From Chitinophagales bacterium (GTDB taxonomy: Bacteria > Bacteroidota > Bacteroidia > Chitinophagales > JADIYW01): a DNA stretch of 64,000 nucleotides. The notes below the pieces were generated by a model. It searched no databases and was not told the DNA's origin. It was given only the letters and a program-made list of their open reading frames with translations. The stretch covers positions 70,001-134,000 of the forward strand of contig JAIBAX010000004.1 in the NCBI GenBank assembly GCA_019694955.1, in the 5' to 3' direction. A program made the position numbers and the translations under genes. Positions 35,636-42,555 of this stretch are shown one piece after another (the stretch's first letter is position 1; each line of letters opens with the position of its first letter).

Positions 35636-35909
35636 TATTTGGTTTCTTTCGTAAAATAGTTACTAAAAAATTGCATGGGTATGAATAGGAGATTCCTGAT
35701 GTTCGTGTCTCCACGAACATCGACATCAACCATAAATATCAGTGTTTGTATTCAAAACATGATGCTTCCAACGCCGTTGGTGTAGACACGAACAACCTAA
35801 ATCGTTGTCGAATTCATATTAAATATATTCTATTCTTATAATTGTACAAACAACCAAAATATTCTACCTCTAATAGGTTTTTGGAAACCTGTCAAATGTA
35901 TGCAATTTG
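35636..35909. repeat. Convergent spacer with a 10-bp hairpin
   Basis: GATGTTCGTG/CACGAACATC with loop TCTC lies at 35698-35721, preceded by ATTCCTG as in the dispersed hairpin repeat family. It may be a diverged member. The rest of the 274 bases is AT-rich and carries no gene. Confidence 0.5.
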
Positions 35910-37745
35910 TTATTGAAAATTCAGCCACCATTTCCATTCCATGAGTCGGTATTGTTTGTAGGCTTTGAGCAAGACATGAGGGTTATTATCGACGAAATAT
36001 TTTTGTTGATCGTATAAATGGAAAGCTTCGGGGTCTTTAGGTTTATAGCCGTTGTGGTATCTTTCGTCATTGATAAGAATTAGAATAGGCTTTTCGTTGA
36101 GGCGCATGGCTATGCTTCTGTCTACTTTGCTATATGCTACCATTTCGAGTAGAACCTTTGCATGTTCTCTGGGAACACGCGGCATCTTGCTACTCATCAA
36201 TGGCAAATGGGTGAGGTAGGAAGCTTGAAAAGCCATTCTACACTGGAAGTCATCGGGATCCACCATATAGTCAAAATCCTCACACATACCATGGAAGTAT
36301 GGAATGGGTAAAATTGCTTGATACTTTGAGACATCTATTCCTTTGAAGAGTTCATTCATATCGGCCATTTCTTCCTGATTGGTGAAGAGGTTGGTATGAG
36401 TTGTTGGTCGACTCCACAATAACGTAGTAGTTAAATCGCCCAACATTAAAAATGACAACCCGTAGAGCATTCCTTTTTGCCATTTTAAGGCAGATTTCTT
36501 GATCAAAAATCCGACAAAACAAATCATGGTGATATTAAATGTCCAGAAGAAATACCAGCCAAAGCGGCTCAAACAACGGAAATGGGTGATTTTGTCTGTC
36601 AATTTATGTATGTAAAAGAATGGATTTAAGATATTGGTAAATTTAATGTCTTTGGCAGTGATGAGTGCACGTTCGCCAATGGCTATATTCAACATCATTA
36701 AGCCAGCAAAAAAGAATATTATCCAAAATGACGCAATTTGCCAGTTTTTCTTCTTTTTAAAATAAAAGAAAACAGGCACTAATAAGGAAGCATATAGAGC
36801 AAATGCGCCTAGATAGGCAAAGGTTTCATACTCATAACCGATGGTACTCTTATAATTATAGATGAAAGGAATCTTAAACCAATCGTTTCGCATGAATATA
36901 TTTTCAAGGCGCCATTTCCAGTTTATCCAATCATAACCGTCAGATTTTTCCGGACGCAACTCATAGAACCCGTCTAATGTGCTGATCATAAATAAAAAGA
37001 GAAAAAATATCAGCAAACTCCATCCGGAATGAGTCAAGAAGGCTTTAAAAGAGGATTTTGTTCTTTTCACCACCCAATAAAAAAACCAGAAGAAACCTAA
37101 GAAGGTAAGATTTATGGCTAAATAATACATATGGAAGAGCGGCGAAATAAACAACGCCGGAATTTGCCAAAGTATCCACCTATGGAAAGAAGTGAAATCA
37201 CCTTTCTCCAATGCTTTGTATTGTTTAATAGTGAAATACAATTGCAACACCAGTAACCATGAATATCCTAGATTAAAATGAAAAGTAATCCGGATAAACT
37301 GCGGATTGATCCATGGCAATGCCAATGCTCCAATAAATATGAGGAATTTATTATCGGTGAGTTCAGATAACACCCAATAGGTAAGGATGCCACAAAGGAT
37401 AAAATTAGAAAGAAATAAATAGTGGTGAATAGCGAAAGCATGCGGTTGTAAATCAATGATTCCCGACTGTTGTATCCCACGAAGGAGCATGCAATAAATG
37501 GGTGTATTATCAGGGTAAAAGACATACTCTCCAAAGGGATAGTTCATCATGCTATAATGGAAGAGATCGTTGGGTTGGTCGTAAAATATATAAGAATACC
37601 AACAGAAAAGGCTTTTGAGTCCGTCCCATTGATTGTCGAAAATATATTCGGAAGGATGAAAGATATACTTTGGGTAGGCAATGAGGATAAATACTATTTG
37701 TAATAGCCCCACCAATAGCCATTCTTGCCGTTTAGAAAGATTCAT
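35910..37745 (-). CDS. Large polytopic membrane protein of unknown function
   Basis: The 611-residue protein has about eleven hydrophobic segments between residues 8 and 440 and a soluble C-terminal domain of about 170 residues (from MADMNELFKGIDVSKYQAILPIPYFHG onward). The long first loop (YIFDNQWDGLKSLFCWYSYI) carries aspartates, as expected for GT-C transferases, and the whole resembles YfhO/GT-C-like proteins, but I cannot assign a family firmly. It is convergent with the other unassigned membrane protein and divergent from tRNA-Phe. Confidence 0.6.
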   Translation of the reverse strand: MNLSKRQEWLLVGLLQIVFILIAYPKYIFHPSEYIFDNQWDGLKSLFCWYSYIFYDQPNDLFHYSMMNYPFGEYVFYPDNTPIYCMLLRGIQQSGIIDLQPHAFAIHHYLFLSNFILCGILTYWVLSELTDNKFLIFIGALALPWINPQFIRITFHFNLGYSWLLVLQLYFTIKQYKALEKGDFTSFHRWILWQIPALFISPLFHMYYLAINLTFLGFFWFFYWVVKRTKSSFKAFLTHSGWSLLIFFLFLFMISTLDGFYELRPEKSDGYDWINWKWRLENIFMRNDWFKIPFIYNYKSTIGYEYETFAYLGAFALYASLLVPVFFYFKKKKNWQIASFWIIFFFAGLMMLNIAIGERALITAKDIKFTNILNPFFYIHKLTDKITHFRCLSRFGWYFFWTFNITMICFVGFLIKKSALKWQKGMLYGLSFLMLGDLTTTLLWSRPTTHTNLFTNQEEMADMNELFKGIDVSKYQAILPIPYFHGMCEDFDYMVDPDDFQCRMAFQASYLTHLPLMSSKMPRVPREHAKVLLEMVAYSKVDRSIAMRLNEKPILILINDERYHNGYKPKDPEAFHLYDQQKYFVDNNPHVLLKAYKQYRLMEWKWWLNFQ

Positions 37746-37778
37746 CGTGACGAAGATACATATTTTTGGTTGTAGGTA

Positions 37779-37808
37779 TTGGAAAAATGAAAAAAAGGAC
37801 TACTTTTG
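37779..37808 (+). promoter_or_regulatory. Promoter of tRNA-Phe
   Basis: TTG at 37779-37781, exactly 19 bases, then TACTTTTG at 37801-37808: a full match to the Bacteroidota consensus. The tRNA starts 26 bases downstream. Confidence 0.8.
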
Positions 37809-37833
37809 CAGTCCCGTTTGTAAAAACGAAGTC

Positions 37834-37906
37834 GGTGCGGTAGCTCAGTCGGTAGAGCAATGGACTGAAAATCCATGTGTCGGCGGTTCGATCCCGCCCC
37901 ACACCA
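37834..37906 (+). tRNA. tRNA-Phe (anticodon GAA)
   Basis: The anticodon stem GGACT...(A)ATCC closes a loop CTGAAAA with GAA. The D-arm GCTC/GAGC and T-arm GGCGG-TTCGATC-CCGCC are intact. The acceptor stem GGTGCGG/CCACACC pairs except for a C5-A68 mismatch. CCA is not encoded. Everything from the anticodon arm onward is repeated 406 bases downstream. Confidence 0.93.
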
Positions 37907-38106
37907 CAAAAAGGTCTCCAAATCTGGAGGCCTTTTTTTATGGAATGCCTTATTTCGTTTATATCATTTTCTCTAAAAAAATAAACCGATTTTACATTGG
38001 CGAGACGGTTGATGTTGAAGAGCGTTTAATGCAACATAATACAGCCTTTTTTAGGGGTGCTTCAACCAGCAAAGCGGATGATTGGGAATTTAGAATTCAA
38101 ATTTCA
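37856..38106 (+). repeat. Tandem repeat unit 1: tRNA-Phe 3' part, terminator and nuclease 5' half
   Basis: From AGCAATGG in the tRNA D/anticodon region to the codons around residue 54 of the GIY-YIG protein, about 251 bases are repeated at 38262-38542 with few changes. The unit spans an RNA gene, its terminator and part of a protein gene, so the duplication ignores gene boundaries. Confidence 0.9.
37913..37939 (+). terminator. tRNA-Phe terminator
   Basis: GGTCTCCA-AATC-TGGAGGCC (with G-T pairing) is followed by seven T residues. The start codon of the GIY-YIG gene lies only six bases after the T-run. Confidence 0.85.
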
Positions 38107-38274
38107 TTAGCGAATCGTCAGGAGGCAAGGCAGGTAGAGCGATATATAAAAGACATGAAGTCAAGAAAAATGATTGAGAGATTAATTCACGACGTTGCGT
38201 ATCAAGATTATTTCAAAGATGCGATATTACAGAAAAAAGGAATAAAAATCTTAGCAATTCAAGCAATGGGCTGA
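37945..38274 (+). CDS. GIY-YIG nuclease family protein
   Basis: The 109-residue protein starts at ATG 37945 (MPYFVYIIF); the open frame upstream is tRNA and terminator sequence. The domain has VYI (GIY) and FYIG (YIG) motifs ten residues apart, the arginine of EERLMQHN, and the late helix EARQVERYIKDMKSR with the metal-binding glutamate. It is like the small YhbQ/UvrC-N single-domain nucleases. The last residues (AIQAMG) and the TGA stop lie in the duplicated tRNA fragment: TGA is part of the copied anticodon arm. The only visible promoter is that of tRNA-Phe upstream of a terminator, so expression would need read-through. The DNA or RNA target is unknown. Confidence 0.87.
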   Translation: MPYFVYIIFSKKINRFYIGETVDVEERLMQHNTAFFRGASTSKADDWEFRIQISLANRQEARQVERYIKDMKSRKMIERLIHDVAYQDYFKDAILQKKGIKILAIQAMG

Positions 38275-38344
38275 AAATCCATGTGTCGGCGTTCCGAATG
38301 CATTCGTTCCGAATGCATTCGGAACGATCCCGCCCCACACCACA
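38262..38344 (+). pseudogene. tRNA-Phe 3' fragment with disrupted T-arm
   Basis: The fragment begins at AGCAATGG, retains the anticodon arm (GGCTGAAAATCC, one change from GGACTGAAAATCC) and the 3' acceptor strand CCACACCA, but has no 5' half. The T-loop is replaced by two copies of GTTCCGAATGCATTC plus GGAAC. It cannot form a tRNA. Confidence 0.88.
38291..38325. repeat. Palindromic insertion in the tRNA fragment
   Basis: Two direct copies of GTTCCGAATGCATTC (38291-38305 and 38306-38320) end with GGAAC. The second copy plus GGAAC makes the perfect 20-bp palindrome GTTCCGAATGCATTCGGAAC (38306-38325). Each copy also holds the inner palindrome CGAATGCATTCG. Confidence 0.92.
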
Positions 38345-38348
38345 AAAA

Positions 38349-38375
38349 GGTCTCCAAATCTGGAGACCTTTTTTT
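38349..38375 (+). terminator. Duplicated terminator
   Basis: GGTCTCCA-AATC-TGGAGACC is a perfect stem followed by seven T residues. It is the copy of the tRNA-Phe terminator, with the earlier G-T pair restored to a Watson-Crick pair. Confidence 0.8.
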
Positions 38376-38380
38376 ATAGT

Positions 38381-38560
38381 ATGCCTTATTTCGTTTATAT
38401 CATCTTCTCTAAAAAAATAAACCGATTTTACATTGGTGAGACGGTTGATGTTGAAGAGCGTTTAATGCAACATAATACAGCCTTTTTTAAGGGTGCTTCA
38501 ACCACCAAGGCTGATGATTGGGAACTTAAAATTCAAATCTCACAAGATTATAATTTATGA
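38381..38560 (+). pseudogene. Truncated GIY-YIG nuclease copy
   Basis: The 59-codon frame starts MPYFVYIIFSKK and is nearly identical to the first 53 residues of the upstream protein. It then ends with a short unrelated tail (SQDYNL). The GIY and YIG motifs remain, but the late helix with the metal-binding glutamate is lost, so nuclease activity is unlikely. Confidence 0.8.
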
Positions 38561-38752
38561 CACTCAACAAAAGTTCTAGTATTTTCGGCAATCCATCCAT
38601 TAGTTATGAGAAAAAATAAAACAAATTTGTAACGCATTGCAACACAATCTGTTGCATTATACATTTATCAATAAAAACCTTAAAAATCCCAGCATAATTT
38701 CTTTTCTATTACGTACTTCATTTATTATTTTCATTGTTTGAATAATAGAATC

Positions 38753-41700
38753 ATGAAGAACTTAATTATTGTTTGTTTAAGTATGTGGATGATTTCCACC
38801 TCCTTACAACCCCCATCATCTGTTTCTGATAATCTTTCAAAAGGAAAATATGCGCTCTATAATGCAAACTATGATTCAGCTATTTATTACTTCAAAACTT
38901 GTGTGAACAATGCTGACAGGACAACTGAAGTAAAATTACTCTTGCTGCAAACATACTTGGTGAAAAATGATTTCGCAACCGCAAAAACGTTACAAAATAC
39001 GATTGTTCTAAAAACGAAAAACGACTCCGCCAAATATTTCAGGTTATGTGGTGTATTGGCATTTGAACAATCGGATTTGAATAAGGCTACATCCACATTT
39101 GCAAGTGCATATGCGATCAACACCACATGGAGTGATGAAAAATGTGCTTTGTTGAATGATTGGGGAAATGTATATCTGGAAAGCAACCAATTTGAAAAAG
39201 CACAAGAATTATATTCTATTGCATATAAAAAGCTGAGGCAGATTCCAAAAACTTATGCCACTCAATATGTGCTTATCCGAACATTGATCAATCTCGGGAA
39301 TATCTATTATTATAAGTCTGCATTAGACTCCGCCAATATGTATTATACAGAAGCCGCCAAGCATGCCAGACACTACTTTGGCAGTAAACACTACCTATAT
39401 GGTCTCGCCTATTCCAATATTGGGTTGGTACAGGAAGTTCGTGGGTATTATGATGACGCCTTAATTAGTTATGGGATAAGCAGAAAGATATACCAAAACA
39501 TCTTTGGCGAAAATCATAAAAATATGGCCGAATTGTATTGCTCTATTGGTAATGTGTTTCTACTTAAAAAAGAATATGATCTTGCTAGAATATACTTTAA
39601 TAAAGAATTGAACTTAAAAACATCATTGTTTGGAGAAAAACATCATAATAACGTTATCGTTTTTAAGAACTTAGGGTGTCTTGAAGCTGAGTTAGGAAAT
39701 TATAATGGATCTTTAATTTACTTAAAAAAAGCATTCCAATTAAATTATCACAATTTTGGGAAATGGCACTCAGAAACAGCGGAATCATTGTTAGAGCTTT
39801 CCAAATTCTTTCTTAAAACCAAACAATATGATTCTTGTATTATTTATGCTCAACAATGTAAAGAAATTAGTCAACAAATTGACGGCGAAATCTCTGAATC
39901 AATTGGCGTTGCAGATATTGCCATATCCGAAGCACTTTTTTGGCAACATAAATTTAAGGAATCTTCCATTTCCGCAAAAAATGCTCATGTTGTGTTGAAG
40001 CAAGTTTTTCAAACGGAACAACATCCATTAGCAATTGAGGCAGCCATATGGATAGCAGAAAACGAACTTGCATCCGGCAATTTAAATGAAGGTTTAAAAT
40101 GGTGTCAAAATGCCCTTAAAAATAATAATGTTGATATAAACAACCTCTCTCATTCCATTAAAAATCAAACCTATCTGTTCGAATTAGAATTACTAAAAAC
40201 ACTTTCTCTTTATGGTCAGGTTTTATACAATATCGCTCAAAACAGCACAGATAAAAAGTTGTTTTATTTTAAGCGGACATATTTGGTATGTGACCAATCC
40301 CTTCAGGTCTCCAAACATGTACTGAACACTATTTATTCCGGAGAAGGAAAATTCAACCTGCTGGATATTCAATCAAATATTTGTGCAACAGGAATCAGTG
40401 TAAGTTATGCGTTGTCACTTATTACACGGGATGAACATTATACATCGTCTATATTGCATTTTATAGAGAGCAACAAAGCGAATTTGATGAAACTCGAGTC
40501 TGAAAAATTAGATCATTATCATCTGGCCAAAGTAGATCCAAAGTTGATAAGGAAAGAAAAAAAACTTCAATCAGATATCAATTATTATAAGAATGAAAAA
40601 TTGCTTTACTGGGAGGCGAAAAAAGATGACGCTGAGATACAGCGTATCCAAGAGAGAATTTTTCAGCTAGAAAATGAATACCAATCACTAGCAAAAGATA
40701 TTCAAAGAAAATATCCCGCCTATTATGCACTCAAATTTCATCAAAATGAATGGAATATAAGTGAAATTCAACAACAACTTTCCAAAGACAAGGTCATTCT
40801 TGAATATGCTGTTTTTGATAGCATTTTATGCTGTTTATTCATCAGCAAAGAAAAAACAGAAACCTTTCTTATTGAAGAGGATTTTGAAGAAGACATCCGT
40901 CTTTTAACCGAGGCAAGAATACACAACTTAGATACAGCCTTCTATCATCTTTCAAGATCCTTATTCACACAATTATTTTCGCCTACTTTGCAACAAATGA
41001 TTAAAAATAAAACACTGGTAATCATCCCTGAATCTTATTTAAACAAACTGCCGTTCGAACTATTGATTCAAGACCAACTCCATCCAACTGAACCCAATAA
41101 TTGGAACTACCTCATTCGGACAAACCCCATCATATACAATACGTCAATCTATTTTTTATTAAAAAAATATGCATACAAAATGGGCAGCGGTATTGCATTA
41201 GTATCTATTCCACAAAAAAAAGAAGATTTGCCGTATGCAATAAAGGAAGTTCAGGAAATCAGTAAATTATTTGATGAACAAGACTGCTTGGTAACTTCAG
41301 AAGAACAATTGTTTAAAAAGAAGAGTACAAATTACGCTTGTTTACATTTTGCTACACATGCCTTTCTAAATGACACCATCCCCAACTATTCTTATCTTGT
41401 TTTGGACTCAAATAATAATGAAGATGGGAGATTATATACGCATGAAATATACGGACTAAATTTGCATGCCAGATTAGTAAGTTTGAGTGCGTGTGAAACA
41501 GGACTGGGAAAAAATATTGCCGGAGAAGGGAATTTAAGTTTAGCACGAGCCTTTACCTATGCAGGATGCCCGAATATTATCTCATCAACATGGAAATTGC
41601 CGGATGCTGCTTCATACAAAATCATGACTGCCTTTTACAGAAATCTCACTAAGGGTATGACTAAAGAAAAAGCCCTTCAATCAGCGAAAGTATCCTTTAT

Positions 41701-41890
41701 TGATAGCCATATGCGATTTGAAGAAGCACCGGTATATTGGGCTGGGTTGAGGTTGCAAGGAAATCAAGAACCACTTTGCTTCGGGCAAGATAGACATTAT
41801 AAATTTTGGCTACTTGGGATACTATTAAGTGCATTCATCTTTATTGGATATTTTCAGTTAAAGACCAAAAATCTACCAAAACCCTTATAA
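38753..41890 (+). CDS. TPR-CHAT caspase-like protein
   Basis: The frame opens at a TTG (38738), but ATG 38753 gives a proper signal peptide or membrane anchor (MKNLIIVCLSMWMISTSLQ); length 1045 residues. Residues of about 30-450 hold eight or more TPRs (for example YGLAYSNIGLVQEVRGYYDDALISY), and a coiled coil lies near 590-650. The C-terminal CHAT domain (about 680-1000) keeps the caspase-type dyad, His869 in LHFATHAFLN and Cys914 in LSACETGLG, plus the downstream AGCPNIISSTWKL and YWAGLRL. A final hydrophobic helix (about 1017-1037) anchors it. It would therefore be an envelope protease facing the periplasm. No gasdermin or effector gene is adjacent. Confidence 0.88.
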   Translation: MKNLIIVCLSMWMISTSLQPPSSVSDNLSKGKYALYNANYDSAIYYFKTCVNNADRTTEVKLLLLQTYLVKNDFATAKTLQNTIVLKTKNDSAKYFRLCGVLAFEQSDLNKATSTFASAYAINTTWSDEKCALLNDWGNVYLESNQFEKAQELYSIAYKKLRQIPKTYATQYVLIRTLINLGNIYYYKSALDSANMYYTEAAKHARHYFGSKHYLYGLAYSNIGLVQEVRGYYDDALISYGISRKIYQNIFGENHKNMAELYCSIGNVFLLKKEYDLARIYFNKELNLKTSLFGEKHHNNVIVFKNLGCLEAELGNYNGSLIYLKKAFQLNYHNFGKWHSETAESLLELSKFFLKTKQYDSCIIYAQQCKEISQQIDGEISESIGVADIAISEALFWQHKFKESSISAKNAHVVLKQVFQTEQHPLAIEAAIWIAENELASGNLNEGLKWCQNALKNNNVDINNLSHSIKNQTYLFELELLKTLSLYGQVLYNIAQNSTDKKLFYFKRTYLVCDQSLQVSKHVLNTIYSGEGKFNLLDIQSNICATGISVSYALSLITRDEHYTSSILHFIESNKANLMKLESEKLDHYHLAKVDPKLIRKEKKLQSDINYYKNEKLLYWEAKKDDAEIQRIQERIFQLENEYQSLAKDIQRKYPAYYALKFHQNEWNISEIQQQLSKDKVILEYAVFDSILCCLFISKEKTETFLIEEDFEEDIRLLTEARIHNLDTAFYHLSRSLFTQLFSPTLQQMIKNKTLVIIPESYLNKLPFELLIQDQLHPTEPNNWNYLIRTNPIIYNTSIYFLLKKYAYKMGSGIALVSIPQKKEDLPYAIKEVQEISKLFDEQDCLVTSEEQLFKKKSTNYACLHFATHAFLNDTIPNYSYLVLDSNNNEDGRLYTHEIYGLNLHARLVSLSACETGLGKNIAGEGNLSLARAFTYAGCPNIISSTWKLPDAASYKIMTAFYRNLTKGMTKEKALQSAKVSFIDSHMRFEEAPVYWAGLRLQGNQEPLCFGQDRHYKFWLLGILLSAFIFIGYFQLKTKNLPKPL

Positions 41891-41957
41891 ACATTGAGTT
41901 TTCCACTAAAAATATCCTAAAATCAACGCATTGTGAATAAAAATCCCTGTAAAAGCT

Positions 41958-41987
41958 TTGTATTTGCTGCAAATCCGAATATTTTTG
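41958..41987 (+). promoter_or_regulatory. Promoter of the HU gene
   Basis: TTG at 41958-41960, a 19-base spacer and TATTTTTG at 41980-41987 match TTG-N19-TAnnTTTG. The ATG is 38 bases downstream. Confidence 0.8.
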
Positions 41988-42025
41988 AGGCGTTAATATT
42001 TGCTTAACTTAAAATTTTTAACATC

Positions 42026-42304
42026 ATGAATAAAGGAGATTTAGTATCAAAAATTGCTGCAGACGCAGAAATTACCAAAGCAGCAGCAGCAAAAGCTTTA
42101 GACGCTGTAATTGATGGCATTGGAGGTGCTTTGAAAAAAGGAGACAAAGTAAGTTTAATTGGCTTCGGAACGTTCTCAGTTTCTGAGAGAGCTGCAAGAG
42201 TTGGAAGAAATCCTTCAACCGGAAAAGAAATCAAAATCGAAGCTAAGAGTTCAGTAAAATTCAAAGCCGGAAAAGAATTATCTGAGTCTGTAAACAAAAA
42301 GTAA
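42026..42304 (+). CDS. hup: HU-family DNA-binding protein
   Basis: The 92-residue protein begins [21 protein letters not shown] and contains the HU arm and signature [24 protein letters not shown] with the proline at the arm tip. HU bends DNA and organises the nucleoid. A consensus promoter lies upstream and a strong terminator follows, so it is a single-gene transcript. Confidence 0.96.
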   Translation: MNKGDLVSKIAADAEITKAAAAKALDAVIDGIGGALKKGDKVSLIGFGTFSVSERAARVGRNPSTGKEIKIEAKSSVKFKAGKELSESVNKK

Positions 42305-42346
42305 TAAACCGTATTTTCTTATACAAGAAAAACCGTTTAAGTTTAT

Positions 42347-42381
42347 CCCATCAATCATTTAAGTTGATGGGATTTTTTTTT
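42347..42381 (+). terminator. HU terminator
   Basis: CCCATCAA/TTGATGGG with a 9-base loop is followed by A and a run of nine T residues. Confidence 0.9.
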
Positions 42382-42497
42382 GCCATTTGTCAAAATTAAA
42401 CACGCCCCATTATAAGCAATAAAACCATTTCTAGGACGTTCTTGCTTACTAAAATGACGAATGCTTTTTTCGCTTTTGCAACTGTGTTTCATAAAAT

Positions 42498-42528
42498 TTG
42501 CATTTCTAATGTTTTGTCATTATTTTTG
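42498..42528 (+). promoter_or_regulatory. Promoter inside the extended M23 reading frame
   Basis: TTG at 42498-42500, 20 bases, then TATTTTTG at 42521-42528. It lies downstream of the first possible start codons of the peptidase frame and 27 bases before the TTG at 42556, favouring that TTG as the true start. Confidence 0.6.
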
Positions 42529-42555
42529 GGGACTTTTTCAAAAAAAGGGACAGCT

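Larger units (their letters stand above)
38262..38542 (+). repeat. Tandem repeat unit 2 with a 30-base insertion
   Basis: This is the second copy of the 37856-38106 unit. It is 30 bases longer because the T-arm of the tRNA fragment carries an inserted palindromic block. Outside this block the copies differ at only scattered positions, which points to a recent duplication. Confidence 0.9.

Noticed and set aside
37681-37944. Open frame extending the GIY-YIG protein upstream by 88 codons
   Set aside because: It runs through the tRNA-Phe gene, its promoter and its terminator; the domain starts exactly at ATG 37945.
38753-42304. CHAT-gasdermin or CRISPR-associated caspase system
   Set aside because: No gasdermin-like hydrophobic small protein, cas gene or CRISPR array is nearby; the CHAT protein has a signal peptide, and the next gene is HU.
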